Shown: positions 45,201 through 57,530 of the stretch, in pieces
Layout: each line of letters begins with the position of its first letter
Numbering within the stretch: position 1 is the first letter of the stretch
Assembly (NCBI GenBank): GCA_013396635.1
Contig: WBMW01004965.1
Span: 1,901,295-1,965,294, forward strand
Reading direction: 5' to 3'
From: Penelope pileata
Lineage: Eukaryota > Chordata > Aves > Galliformes > Cracidae
Length of the DNA stretch: 64,000 nt
The notes under the pieces: generated by a model
Seen by the model: only the letters and a program-made list of their open reading frames with translations
Database searches by the model: none
Told to the model about the DNA's origin: nothing
Position numbers and translations under genes: made by a program

Positions 45201-48180
45201 AGAGGTTGGGCAGAAAACCAACACTGGCATGTGTCATGAGTGAAATGAAAATACATGCTGAGCTGGAGCCTGCTGGTTTCAAAATGAAGGGCAGACAGGG
45301 AATCCTGAAGGACTAGTTCTCCTTTGCTCTTACTCAGACTCAAACTGAAAGTGTTTCCAGTCCTTGTTTCCAGAGCAGCCTCTCCCCTGAGCTCACCCCA
45401 AGCCAGCCTTGTCGCTGCAGGACCTGTGGGGCTGCTTCTTTCTCCTGCCCATACTGAACTTCATACTCAAAATGAGGGATCCTGTTTAGGAGCTAACTGC
45501 ATCAGGTCACAGACAACTTGGGAGAAACCTAGTGTCTGTGATGGAAAGTACAGGGGGAGGGTGAAGGTTCTCTGTAGTGTTTTAAGGTTTGGCAGAAATA
45601 GCTACGGGGAAAGCAAATAGAGGTGCTTCCCTCCAATCTGTCGCTATCACTCCTCCTTCACTTGCTCTTTCAATGCTGAGCCTGGAACAATAGGGGAAAG
45701 AGCTTACAGTCCTTTGGGGCCATGTCAGGCTGGGCAGTAAGCACTAACTGATACCATGTCATCGAGCTCAAGGGGTTGGTTTGATGTTTGGGGTGAAAAT
45801 TTCAATGCCACTTGGTGCACATGGACTTCTCATTTTATTTATTTATTTCAAGGAAGCCCATCAACTTCGCTTTGGTAGTGTGCAGAGGGGGAGCTTTAAA
45901 TTCCTTGGCTTTAGTAATGCATTTCCTGAATTTTAAAATCCTTCTTCTCAAAAGCTATTATTTTTGGTTGGTGTTGTGTTTTCATTTGACTGTTTTCAGG
46001 CAACTCAACTGCTTCAGAAAATAATGAATTTCAGCTGTGCATTCCATAGAGCAGCATCCAAAAAGCCCTCAAAAGATGCATGTGGACACATATTGTAGCC
46101 ATACAGCAAAATTCCATATTCTTATGTACTTAATAACACAGCCTGAGGATCAGGAAAGGGATAATGTCATCGGTTTATACATGCTGGTATTTTCCTTATA
46201 AAGCATTTAACTTTGAAACTGCATCCCTTAATGTGATGTGTTTGAGAACTGAGCGCCTTATTAGTGGCCTGCTGACCTGTTCTTGTGTCCCAGTCTAGAA
46301 CTGGGAAAGGATGGCAATGCACAGCTAATCACAGGGAACCTGTGTGCACCACTGATTGCCCTTAGGATATTAGATAAAAGGTGTTTCAGGAAAAGAGGGA
46401 CACTGGTGAGGTAACATGGGAAGGATAGGGAACAGATGCTATCTGGGCTATTGCAGCTACTGGGTAGCATGAGGCAAGAGAGAAAGCTTGGGAAAGGGCA
46501 AGGCAACATCCCACCTTGTATTACAGGGTTCTCCCTCTGAAGGGTGTTGCTTTGAAGTGGCTCTGCTCTGAGGAGGGTGTCTGGCATTGCAGGGTGTCCC
46601 AGCTGAGTGTCTGGCTTTTCTGCCTTGAGGACACGCTGTCTGGGATGCCGAAGTGACTCAGTGTTTGGATGTCCAGACATTATTCTGGGCAGAGGATTTG
46701 TTGTGTTGTCCTCGACAGAGATGAGATTTGGATAGCTGCGTTCTCCATCTGTCTGGTTAAGGCTGAGGCGTCGATAATCCTTGGTTCATGTGGCCGTGGA
46801 TTCCTTGGGTGAAGGAAGTGCTTTGAGGAGACCTTGTTAACACTGCATTCTTGAGAGGCTTTTTCCCTTGTCTTTTTCCAACAGGAAGATGTCTGAATCT
46901 CACTGACCACAGCAGCTGTCCTTTCTCTTAAAGGTATTCCTCCAGGTTTTAACCCAAGTTTTGGAAATGCATGGGGATCCAAATTATCTGCAGAACTGAC
47001 TCTGCTGTCATGGCAGCTGAGACAGAAAATATGAAGTGAAACTTTTCTGGTGCTAATTAGAAACACTGGGGGAAAACAGTTGAGAAATGCATGATAAAGA
47101 TTTAGCCACTGCTGCATGTGGCCTGTCTAGGAGCCTGGAAAATACTCAGTTAAAAGGCTGTTGGGTCACAACTCTGTTTGCAGGCTGGCAGGGGCTGGCC
47201 AGCACTGCAATGGGCAGGAAGCAGAGGGGTGGGTGTCCCCGTGGGAGAGGAACCTGGGGCATTCCAGTCCAAGTGAGATTGCCAAGGCCATGGGGTGGGT
47301 TAGTGAGTTGAAATGAGTCACCTGGAGTCCTTGGTTGGAGGAGGGTGTTTGTCTCCCAGCCCTAGAGGTGTAAGAAAGCAGACAGAGCAACAGTCCTGGT
47401 GCTGATGGTTATCAGAGGCAGGCAGTGGGGCTGGGCTGTGCACCCAGCTGGGATGGAGCATGTTGGGCTCTTCTGAACAGCACCCAAATGCAAACCACTT
47501 GGCTGCTGAGAGAAGGGTGTGGGAGCCTTGCCAATGACTGGAGGTCATGTTTTGTGGGTTGTGTTTAAAGCATCCTTGCTGTTTACTTCTGGAGAAGGCT
47601 GACAAAGGGAAATTGAGTGGACGTTTGTGGGAATTAGATACCTTCCTCCCCTTTGTGCCTTTGAAATATCTCCATCCTGGATTCCTTTTTCCCCTGAAGG
47701 AGAAAGCTTTGTGCTCAGCTGTCCCATTATGCCGCAGCAGACAAGAAGATCTATTTAATTTAAGTGCTTCTTACTTCAGCTGAAACACGTTTGCAGGCAG
47801 AGTATCATTTGTGTTCACTGAGCAGAGTCTTGGAAGCCATGGGCTTGTGTGAGAGATCCAATTTAAAAAAAAAAAAAAAAAAAGAGAAAAAGGAAAAGAA
47901 AAGGAGAGAATGAGAAGAGGTGAGCAAAGCTCCCCCCACTGACTCTGGCAGGGATTTCCTGCGTGAGGCCAATCTTGACCTTGAGCATTCCCAAGTCCCT
48001 TCCCCAGGATGCTGACCTAGTATTCATATATCATTCAAAGCATGAAGAGATTTTTTTTTTCTAAAAAAAAGTAATTGGATTGACATAAATTAAAGCTGAG
48101 TTAACCTGTCTGGAATAATTGGATTGGTAATAATGGACAGCAATGTGGATTGAAGTAGGTCACAGTTTAACCCAGAGGCC
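39241..48180. other. Unique noncoding stretch
   Basis: No gene, RNA or recognisable mobile element is seen. Simple sequences include a G run at about 40290-40298, A10 at 43301, TTTATTTATTTATTT near 45834 and A19 at 47865-47883. The longest frames (144-145 codons) overlap others or lack domains. Confidence 0.5.
47865..47883. repeat. Poly(A) tract, 19 bases, purine-rich flank
   Basis: Nineteen A are followed by GAGAAAAAGGAAAAGAAAAGG, making a purine-only stretch to about 47910. Confidence 0.9.
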
Positions 48181-48187
48181 TGGAGAG

Positions 48188-48190
<3 letters not shown>

Positions 48191-48223
<33 letters not shown>

Positions 48224-48227
48224 CCCC

Positions 48228-48269
<42 letters not shown>

Positions 48270-48292
48270 ACCCCCCCCCCCCTTTTTTTTTT
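48191..48292. repeat. Alternating T/A/C homopolymer block
   Basis: The order is T28, A2, T3, C12, T30, A3, C, A, C12, T10. A unit of roughly 29 T, a short A-containing step and 12 C therefore occurs twice. Complex DNA resumes on both sides. It may be a true unstable repeat or a consensus artefact, because such runs are hard for sequencing and assembly. Confidence 0.9.
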
Positions 48293-48299
48293 CCTTTTT

Positions 48300-49730
48300 C
48301 CTCTGGGAGCACAAAGGAATGCGGAGGGAGGAAGAAGGCCATGGGGGTGTGCCATGTGCATGGGGCTGCTGCTGGCTAGAGAATCACTTCAGGGGGCAAA
48401 ATGGGGTGTTCCTGGGGATAAACTGCATAGATTCATGGCTGGGGAGCAGTAGGCAACTATAACAGAAGCTGTATTGTGCATGGCCACAGTGATAACCCGT
48501 TTCACAGGGATTAACTCCTCTTTCTTTCTGCACTGTCCTTCTGTGCCAGTGATCAGAGAAAGGCCAGAGGAACTGCTCTTGGATCAGAGCTTTCTGGTGA
48601 CAGTGAGGGATGTGTAAACACAGGGGTTTGGGGCTGCACCCCTTCACTGCTGTGTCTGCAAATGCCTCCCAAATAGTCTGTGTATTTAAGTTTGATTGGA
48701 TTCTTCTTGCTGCCTCGGGTAAGGGCAACAATGAGAAACTATCCATAGTGTTGAACAAAATCAAGAGTTTTAATCTCAAAGTAGCTTAAAGCTACTTTGC
48801 TTCACTCTGCTTCTGCCTTGTGAGACCTTTAACTTCTGGTTAGAAAGGATGAGTACTACGGAAATGCATCCAAAAGGAGCTTTCCCCCCTGTGAAAAACA
48901 CCCCTGCCTTGGGAAGTAGCTCTAGGTTATTGCTGCCATGGAGTTGCATGGTCCTCTCCCAAGGACTGGACTGGAAGCTTTGCTGGTGTTTGACACCATA
49001 TCCCTCACTGCAGTGAAACCCAAATCCTTCAAGGCACAGATGTTATGCTAAGCACGTGAGAAATCTCATCCCCGTTGGGGTGAAAGCATTTCCAAAGGAA
49101 CCACTTCTTCCCTGTCTCTCCAGTAAAGGTCACCTGCAGGTTTCCCCCGGAGTGGCAGCAGTCCAAGAACACTGCTCAGGCGGCTGAAAAACGAGCTGTG
49201 AAGAAATCCTCTAAGGATGAAACCCTGCTCCGATCTTGGAGGAAGCAAGATATTGGGAATGTGTGCTAAGGAAAGGTTCATGTCCCTGCAGCATACCCTG
49301 GGAGAAGAATACTGGGTCTGGAAAAGCGGGCACAGTGCTGACCATGCTGGAGATGTGCCCAGGGGTGAGGGGGCAGTGCAGAGACCAGCATTCCTCAGCA
49401 CCCCTCACCAGGACCACTCACATCTTGTTTGTGGTATTAGCTTGGTCCAGTGGAAAGCTGAGGATGGTTCTGTGGTTGCAGGAGTTGCCTCTTAGGTGAA
49501 ATTTGTGGGGCTGACTTCTGTTCTTGTAGCCAAATCCTTCTGCCTCTTCAAAATTGCATAAGTAGTTCTGATTGTCATATTAAAACTACCTGCTGTGAAT
49601 AGAGTATTTGGAAGATTGGTCTGTATAAACATGATCTCAATCATGTCAGAATTACCTGCCTGGCAAGGAAAATAGGCTTTAAAGAATTACGCCTAGTCAC
49701 TGCCAGTCTAGAAAAATCTGTTTCTCAGGC
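48300..49730. other. Unique noncoding stretch
   Basis: No gene is recognised. Frames up to 131 codons (48384-48779, minus) have no domain. No repeat body is seen. Confidence 0.5.
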
Positions 49731-49734
49731 ATTT

Positions 49735-49792
49735 GTACTTGATGAACTTTTTAGGTCCCTTCCAGCTGAACTGTTCTGTCTGATCTCTGTAG
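49735..49792 (+). mobile_element. CR1 3'-tail-like fragment
   Basis: ACTTGATGAACTTTTTAGG, then TCCCTTCCAGCTGAACTGTT and CTGTCTGATCTCTG match the familiar avian CR1 3' end: CTTGATGATCCTTGTGGG, TCCCTTCCAACTC, then TTCTATGATTCTATG repeats. The copy is diverged, and its 5' limit is unclear because the upstream 200 bases show no recognisable CR1 body. It is the best CR1 match in the window. Confidence 0.6.
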
Positions 49793-50390
49793 GTCAGACC
49801 GTAATGCCACTGGTTTCAATGGCAGAATCCCTGGGCTTAGCTGGAGCACTTGGTGCAAGCAGCGTTGTGGTGGGGATCGCTGTGAGCGTGTGCTGCCTGC
49901 CCGCGCTGCAGGAGCTGTGCCAGGGCTCACCTCCCTTGGCAGGGCAGCACACAGGGAGGATCCCGAGTCCCACACCAACCCAGTGCAGGCAAAGGGCTCT
50001 TCCCTCCCATGGCAAGTGGCTGCTTCAGAATCACCATCTGCTCAGGGTAGTCTACTTGGATGCTTTTCTTTCCCTACAGCTTATGATGAAATCACAGCGA
50101 GGACTTAAATAATTAGGAGATGCCTGGCTTCAGAGCAGAGAGTCATTTCTTTCCCCGCTGACCTTGGCTGATTAGCAAATATTTGGTATCATTTGTGGAA
50201 TCCTATCAAAGGAGCCCAGAGGTATTCATCTGCCTGAAAGCCTCTGGAGGATCTCTTCTGCCCCGTGGGGGCACAGCCCATCCTTGTGCTTCAAAGCAGG
50301 TTTTTGATTAGCTGGCTGGAGATGCATGTTTAAGATCTTGTATTTTTTGATGTTTTCTTTTTCACTCATCCCCTTTCAAGGGAGGGAGAA
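49793..50390. other. Unique noncoding stretch
   Basis: A 102-codon plus-strand frame (49804-50112) is overlapped by frames on both strands and has no recognisable domain. A short ACTGGTTTCAATGGCAGAAT at about 49809 hints at another old CR1/L3-type tail but is too short to call. Confidence 0.45.
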
Positions 50391-50394
50391 ACTT

Positions 50395-50580
50395 AACATT
50401 GTGCTAGTCCCTTTGTGGCAGTTCGGAAGTTAAATTTACCAGGACCATTATCTTTAACAGCTGCTGCTGTCTGACAGATTGAGTTTATAGTCGGTCTTAT
50501 AGGCACTAAAAACACTTTTATCCTTGTGGGTCCGATTTCAGAGCTATTCAATTTATTATCTCTAAGAGCTTAACAGCTGT
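50395..50580. promoter_or_regulatory. Regulatory-looking block
   Basis: Motifs include AACAGCTGCTGCTGTCTGACAG near 50457, which combines an E-box CAGCTG with MEIS/PBX-like TGACAG, and several A/T-rich steps. The flanks are more GC-rich. It resembles a conserved enhancer, but there is no comparative evidence. Confidence 0.2.
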
Positions 50581-50901
50581 TCTCCCCACTCCCTCGTACC
50601 CTCTGCCCCTTGCTCCCTGTCCCTCCCCAAAGCTCAAACCTAAGGGTGACCCCTCCGTCCTGGAGGCAGAAGCAGCGACGTGCAGGTGTACACCCAGTGA
50701 TGAGAGCAGCTTTACCGTGGGCAGCCAGCCTCCACCGACAGATGAGTCCCCTGCTCCTCAGTTTTGCCTGTTGAGCAACACTGTCATACCAAAGTCAGCA
50801 TTCCTTGGCCGTGGAGTTGGTCAGAGATGTTCCTTTCTCTGCACCTCAGCAGAGAGGGAAGCAGCTGCCTCAGAGATTGCGGAGGGGTGAGGAAGCAGCA
50901 G

Positions 50902-50940
50902 TGCTCTAATTGGACCACTTTGCTCTAATTGGACCACTTT
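50902..50940 (+). repeat. Exact 19-bp tandem duplication
   Basis: TGCTCTAATTGGACCACTT occurs twice in direct succession (50902-50920 and 50921-50939), followed by another T. Perfect identity suggests a recent duplication. It doubles a TAATTGG homeodomain-like site. Confidence 0.95.
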
Positions 50941-51569
50941 CAGCTTTATCTCTGGGCAGACAGAAAATTAAAAGAATGACGGAGTAATTGGAAAAGACAC
51001 ATTCAGATATGTTTCCCTTGTGAACCTTTCCTTAATAGCTCTGAAGTGCACGTCTAGTAGTGGGGAGCTGCCAGCTCGCAAGCTGCTCTGCTGTCTTTGG
51101 CTGCTTTGAAGTTGTGTGCTTCTGCCCTGTAGCACTCCCTGGTCCCTTGGCCGACTGTCAGCAGCCTAAGAGTTGAACTCTGGCTTCTTCCTCCTGGGCT
51201 GCTCTGATCCCTTTTGCTTCTGGTAGCACTGTATTTTTTCCTTGAGCTGTTCCCTGTAAACCTCCTTCTACCACTTAGAGGTGGCACAGGTTGTTCTAGT
51301 GGTTGTAAGTATACACACATGTCCCTTCCACTCCTTATTTCTTTCACTGTTCTTACTTTGTGGCTTTATATAAAGAACTATATGCATATTTCATGTGCTG
51401 TTGAAGATGTCCATTATATACAATTGCCAGTGTTGAGTATTTCTGCTCAGGATAAATGCAGAGAAGAGATTATTCTCTCAGGGAATAAATGATAGGCAGA
51501 TGTTATAATTATAAAATTAAAAGTGCCGTAGGAAATCATCAGAACTGAGTGCAGATGCTAATTTTACAG

Positions 51570-51632
51570 TCCCCAGGTACGCACAGAACAGACGAAGAAA
51601 CACTTCAGATACCTGCAGAAGAGAATAAAGAG
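51570..51632 (+). other. Candidate 63-nt exon, open reading frame
   Basis: TGCTAATTTTACAG provides a branch-point-like and acceptor-like sequence. The interval ends in AAAGAG followed by GTGAGAA, a fair donor. At 63 nt it would be a symmetric exon of 21 codons. Frame 1 is fully open and begins SPGTHRTDEETLQIPAEE, an acidic, hydrophilic peptide with plausible codon use. Frame 2 is also open. I recognise no family. It could be an alternative exon in a linker of a large protein, a noncoding-RNA exon, or a decoy. Confidence 0.25.
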
Positions 51633-52529
51633 GTGAGAATTACTTTGGCAAACTGTGAGAGGTGAGCAGTGTTAAACTTAATCTGTTGTAAGAGGAAGTT
51701 GATGGCTGAAAATCTTTTCTGGACCTTAGGAAAAATGGATTTAATTTCCAATTAGCTGTAGACATACCATTTATTCTCCTGTGTGCTAGGGGAGAAGAAC
51801 TAGGGTCGGGATTTTTGTGTCCCTTTATGAAGGAACAGTTCCTGCTCCATCGGCTCAGTGTGAGGGAATGCAAACCTGGCTTTCCCCCTGGGGTGCCCAT
51901 GTTGCTGATGTACATCACTTTCTCCTGTTTTTCTTTTCCATGATGTTTTTAGCATATTTATTGAGTCGAGGAGTGGGGAATGGGAGATGTCAAGAATGAT
52001 GAAGTTCGGTGCTCCAGACTGTTGAGGAGAGGTCACAGAGGTCCAGTTCTGCGCCAACAGTTCAATGCACACCAGAGCACTAACCTCAGGAATTATTTCA
52101 GTCTGTCTGACCTGTAGGCACGTTCTTCTCCTGGGAAATGTGGTTTCCAGTCTGCAGAGGTAGGAGAGGGACTTAAACATTTGTCTTGTCTCCATTGGGA
52201 TCCTGAACACCTGGGTGGAAGCCTCTTCACTCTTCATTTCCCTTGCCTTTTTCTGCCATGTCAGTGGACCAGAGAGGAGCCTGTTCTTGCTGCAATTACT
52301 TTCTTCTCAGCAATGGCACACGCTTTTCTTTCCCTACCACATTTTTCACCTTAGCCATCCCCTCATTTTACTCTTGGCTCTGCAAAAGCATTGATTTATT
52401 GTGTGAGTAGACACTGTGAAGATGAGATATATTGTGAAAAATTGCTGAAAATTAGTAGCAAGAATTCTAAGATGGATTTCACTTATTTCCCTGTAACAGT
52501 GAAACATGATCTATTACACCTTGGCTTGG

Positions 52530-52595
52530 GCTAAGTTTCACTGAAGCTAATGGGAGACTTCCTGTTGACATATGTAGTCTTTGGATCAGACTTGT
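52530..52595. mobile_element. Ancient CR1/L3-like tail remnant
   Basis: AGTTTCACTGAAGCTAATGG, then GAGACTTCCTGTTGACATAT and TTTGGATCAGAC follow the CR1/L3-type tail pattern (TTGAAGTCAATGGGAG, a short spacer, TTGACTT, then GGATCAGGCC). It is diverged and noncoding, with approximate boundaries. Confidence 0.45.
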
Positions 52596-52599
52596 GGAG

Positions 52600-53440
52600 T
52601 TTTGGCACTTGTCAAGTGATAGCAAAATCTCAGCAAGTCTTGTGGCATAAAGGATTCTATTCAGATCTGTCACTGAGTGCCTGTTTCATTCTTTTCATCT
52701 TCTGCTCAATTCAAGTTCTTGTGCTGTTCTTGTTCCAGTGGTGCCTGAGTGCCCTCCAATGGTGCTAATGCTCCCACAAAGAGATAATAATGATACCTGC
52801 CTGCTTCAGAGTCCCTTTCTGCTCTGCTTCATTTCCCTTCTACCTTGCAGACAGTCTGATTATACCCTGTGGCTATCCCTACTCTCTTGTCAGCTTCAGA
52901 AAGGAAGAAAGAAGTCATTAGAAATGAAGGAAAATGTTAATTGTATCATAAATCTCTGAAAAGAACACCATTTCAGCAGTTTATTCCGATTTGAGCGTGA
53001 GGCACTGCAGCTAAATCTGCTTTTCTTTTTCCTCTAAGCATCACTGAAAGCTGAGAAAAGATGGAGGAGACAGCCTGGTTTACCATAGCTATCTGCAACA
53101 TCAAGCAAGTGCAGCTTCAGCGTTTAAGCCTTAGACCTAATCAGAAGCAAATACTGAATTAATATTGTAAAGGAAAAATAGTTTTCATTAGGCTACCGTA
53201 CATGTGTTTGCATGCCTTTCTGTGGGTGTCACGGTGGCCGGAGTGGTGGCACTGGCTCTGAGCTGTGAGCCTTGCTCCAGCCCCTCCTGCTGCCCACTGG
53301 CAGCTGGCTGATGGGAGAGCTTTACCAGTGTCCCTGGGTGTGCTTCCATCCTTTTGCTTTTCTTCCTATTTCAAACAGATCCAGTTTCCAACTGCGGCCA
53401 GCTCCCGGTACAGAGGAGGGAAGAGGGTTAATCCAATCCT
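52600..53440. other. Unique noncoding stretch
   Basis: No gene or repeat is recognised; frames are 73 codons or fewer. Confidence 0.5.
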
Positions 53441-53444
53441 TTTA

Positions 53445-53545
53445 TCTTGCCCTTTGTCTAATTAAAACCACAACAAATGGCACAGTTTAGGTTTAAATGT
53501 AATTGTGTTTAATGAAACATTAAGGGCAATTAAAGGAGTTACCGT
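53445..53545. promoter_or_regulatory. AT-rich block with homeodomain, RUNX and SOX-like motifs
   Basis: In about 100 bases there are CTAATTAAAACCACAACAAA (homeodomain, RUNX-like AACCACA and SOX-like ACAA), TGTAATTGTG, and GGCAATTAAAGG. The mixture of distinct factor motifs is more enhancer-like than plain AT-richness. Inference only. Confidence 0.25.
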
Positions 53546-56500
53546 GGCAGCCTCTCTATACCCTCCAGGGTTATAATGGTCTGATGAAGTGCTCTTATTG
53601 GCTCTCTTGGCAGGGGGCTGTTAATTGCATTAGAAACTGATAGTGGCTTTCTTCTAATACCGGAGTTTCTTGGGTTATCCATCTCATGGCACTCAGGTGT
53701 CACCGGCCACGGGATGCCAGGGCTGGGACTGAGGGATACCCCTTCCTTGGCAGAGCCCCTGGGTCCTGTCAGGGCAGCTGCAGGGACTGGGGATGCCCAG
53801 TGAAGCCCTGAGGTCCCCTCCTGCCTTAACAATTGTTATCCTGATTTAATTGTTAATAGGAGGCAATGCTCCTGTTTTTCCTCAGGAAAAGCAGGGTTAG
53901 TATGGTTAGGTCAGTCTGAGAGCTGCCTGCATGAGGGACATTTGATGTACAAACCTAGACAATTCATGCTATAAAATATTCTGTATTTACTAACAATCCC
54001 ATACTCCTTTAAAGAAGGTCTCAGCACCTAGAATTGACAACTGGAGTTTTCGCCTACAAGAAATTTCCATCTTCCTCTGTAGAACACAGCCTGAATTGAG
54101 AGCCAGTTTCCTACACTTGGGGACTCTGACTCATCCCTGACTCACGCGGTTTTTAAAAATACAGCTGGGAGCTGGCACGAGCGAGGGAAACTGAGGCAGC
54201 GGGGAGCGTGGGCAGCCCCAGTGCAGCAGCCTGAGCTGCTGCTTTGTCCCTGTTGTCTCTGTAGCTGCAAGCTGTGCCTTAAACCCAAGGTGAAGTGCTG
54301 CCTCCAGAGCGTGGTGCGGGCCTCACAGCAGCTCCGTGGCAGCTTCACATCCCTGACAGGATGACTGCTCTGTAAATCTTAGTAAAAGATGTCACAGCAG
54401 CACGTGGCCCCCAGAGACTGGGAGGGGAAGGGAGTGATGTATGAGAGAAACCTGTCTCCAGAGTCCTGCCATCTATTTCTCAAGCCTTAAGAAAATGTTG
54501 CCACTGAGCTGTCTCCATTTATCTCAAGTAAATATGGAGAGAAACTTTTAAAACGAGAGGCCTTTTTTATTTTTTTCCCTGACGGAGGTTATTTTTAACA
54601 CCAAAGGCTTTTTCTTTCCTCCTCAGCACATTTTCCAGTTGCGCTGTTATTTATTTCAGAAGCACCTTCTCGTCTCCACCTGCTTCCTGCCCTGCTCAGG
54701 CACTTCCTGAGGCAGAGGGGAGAGCGAGCGATTTATCTTCACCTCCCAAAGCCCATCGTGGTGCTCTGGCTTCACCACAGCCACGAGGGCTGGCAGATGG
54801 ATGCTTATCTCCATTGTGCAGCTGAGGAGCCAAAGCCAGTGGAGACTCTGGCTTTGTGGAGACTTGATTGCTCTCACTCAGAAAAACCTGTGGTCGAGCA
54901 GGAGCTGAATCCAGTTTGCTTTTTTTTGAGCAGCGAGGAGTTGTGAATTTGAGATAATAGTTGTACTTTTTGGTTGTTGCTTCCCTGAAGTACTGAGGTC
55001 AGTGGTGACCAAACTCTTCCTTAACCTGCCCTGGCCTCCAGTGATGGGATGTGACGAAGGACCATGATGTTCTTCCTCATTGCCAGCACTGAGATGGGCA
55101 AGAAGGTGTTAGGTGCTATCAACGTTCTACATTAAAAAGGACATTCTCCCCAAACCCCAACATATTCTGAAAGTTCCACTTGAGACTTCTGTTATTTCTT
55201 TTCCAAGCTGTGTCCAGACTTGATAGCAGCTTTGCCTGTTGGTCCTTGCAGCAAAAAAAAAAAAAAAAAAAAAACCAAAAAAACCAAAAAACAACAAAAA
55301 AACAAGGAAAACAGTGTTAATCTGAGCTTTTCCTGCTGTGGCCCTAGGAGTCTGCCTTGGGATGCTGCTTGGTAGGTTCTGCAGTATGGAGACAGCCTCC
55401 CTCTCCTCCATCCCTTCATGCTCAGACAGTTTTGTGGCAGCAGGAAACTATCTCTAAGGGCAGCTGATCTTGCCCTGTGCTTCGTGGGGACTAAGAGACT
55501 CTCCTTGATGTCTGGGATGGCCTCTCCTGCTTCTAGGGAAGCTGCAGGGATTGATGTGTTTCCCTTTTATATCTTTTTTTTCTTTTTTTCTTTTTCCTGG
55601 AGCTAGAAGCCTGTTGCACAATCCCTCACGCTTTGACTGCTCTGAGATTTCTCAATCCACCCTTCACAGCTTCTCCTTAGACCATTGCTGTCCTAATGAT
55701 GCTGTCCTGCAGAGCAGCAGGCGTACAGAAAGGGAACGGGGAGGACAAAACCACCCACCTCCCACGCTGGCTGTGCTGAGCCCCATCATCACACAACTCC
55801 CGTCTCTGACAGTGCCCAATTTCCTCTGTATGCTCCTACTGTGGTGCTGCAGGGATGGGGCATTCATGCTACTTAAATAAAACATAATGATTTAAGATTA
55901 ATTTGAACAATAAAATGGCTATTAAGCAAGTTATGCATTGACCACCTTACCATGCCCTCTAGCGCTAGTCCTGATTAAGCATCTTTATTACTTGGCTCAG
56001 TTGGCCTTTTTTAAACGACAGGGAAACACTTGATAGCACAAGTGCTAACTCCTTTCCTCTTGGCAATTATCTCCCTTCCCTACTGAGTTTTGCTGGAGGA
56101 GGGAAGAAGATGGGGAAGGCAAAGGCTGAGCGGGTTGGCCAGGGGAGAAATCCAGCAGCACCTGATCCGTTTATCACATAGATGTGCCATAGTGGAGGCT
56201 TAATGGAGATTTAAATAATTCAGAGCACTCAGCCCCGCTAAAGCTGTATAATGAGCCTTCTGCACTGTGAGCTGCTGCTCGGCTGAGCATACGAGCAGGG
56301 AGGTCGCGTGGTTTTTTCATGCATAATTAAAGGAATAAAAAGGGATTTAGAGCAACAGTGTTACAATGAAGCATGCGGGCAGAGGCTTCGTTTGTATTTA
56401 GCTTGGAAGTGCCAAACTGTTGTTGACTTGCAGAATGAGTGTCCCTTTTTCCTTTTTTTTCTTTTTTTTCTTTTATCCCTCTTCCTTGCTGGCCTGTCCC

Positions 56501-57530
56501 AGCTCCCCTCTGTCCCGTGGCCATGGGGTTGTCTTTGGTTGGGATTCACAGTGATAATTATTTCCCACATAGTGACAAAAGCTCTTGGTCTTGTGGCTAG
56601 TCAAAGCTTTTGGTCTTTGCTGGAACAACCAGGCTTGAGCTGAGAAGCCGTTTCCAGCATCTCCCATCCTCTTCATTCCTGCCAGAGGGAACAGCTCCAG
56701 AGAAGAGACTGAAGGTGGGAAGAATACTGGGGATCATTCTCACTTTGAAAAATATGATTTACTGTTTTATACTGTGTTATTCAGAAGATCTGGGGCAAAA
56801 CGATGCTGGCTTTTGTGTGGGTGGATGGGTCCAAGAGTGCTTGTTTGTTCCTGCTTCTTCTTCTCAACTGTGTGTTGTTGTTTTTGTTTTTTGTTTGTTT
56901 GTCTTGTTCCTTTCTGCCCTCCCTCTCTGTTCTTTGCTGGGAGCCTCCACCCTCCCCAGCCTTGAGTCTATGGTGAGAGATAAATGTCCATCAGAGAGAA
57001 CCATTCTTGCAGCATAAGTCTCAACTTGGAGCAGTGAGGGTCTGGGGCTTTTCCCAGCGATGGTGTCAATAAACCAAACTGGTTTTAAGGTGATACATGA
57101 TGGTCTGGAGAACAGGATTGTGACACTTCTGTCTGCAGGGTGTGTGGATCAGGAGGTCCTTTCTGGCCTTCAGTCCCCCATAACCCCTTTGCAGGGGCTG
57201 TAGGTGCTGTAGCAGCTCCTGGCTGACTCCTTGTGCAGGTACATGTCCCTCTGAGCTCTCCTATAATCACCACTTTCTCCACATAAAAATTTAGAGCTGT
57301 GTGTGCTGTGCAGCCATGAGCACAAGCTGCTGCCAGGTCCCTGCCATCCTTTGTCCCTTGCATGTTGAATTCATTGTTTTTTCTTTAAGTAAAAATAAGA
57401 AGGAACCCATGGCCATGGTATGCACTGCAATGTCATGTGTTCATTAGAGGCTGGGGAGGGGAGACGGTGAGCCATCCTGTGCAGTCACTGTAATGGGAAC
57501 ATCCATCTTGTCTCCATCAATGCACACTCT
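53546..57530. other. Noncoding stretch with A-rich simple sequence
   Basis: Contains poly(A) 22 at 55253-55274 with an A/C-rich extension to about 55316, and T-rich runs near 55570-55600 and 56440-56475. Frames up to 135 codons are domain-free. Around 56205-56345 there are ATTTAAATAATT and CATAATTAAAGG motifs of possible regulatory type. No gene is seen. Confidence 0.5.
55253..55316. repeat. Poly(A) 22 and A-rich tail
   Basis: Twenty-two A are followed by CCAAAAAAACC-type A-rich sequence. It resembles a decayed retroposon tail, but the upstream sequence is not recognised as an element. Confidence 0.85.
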
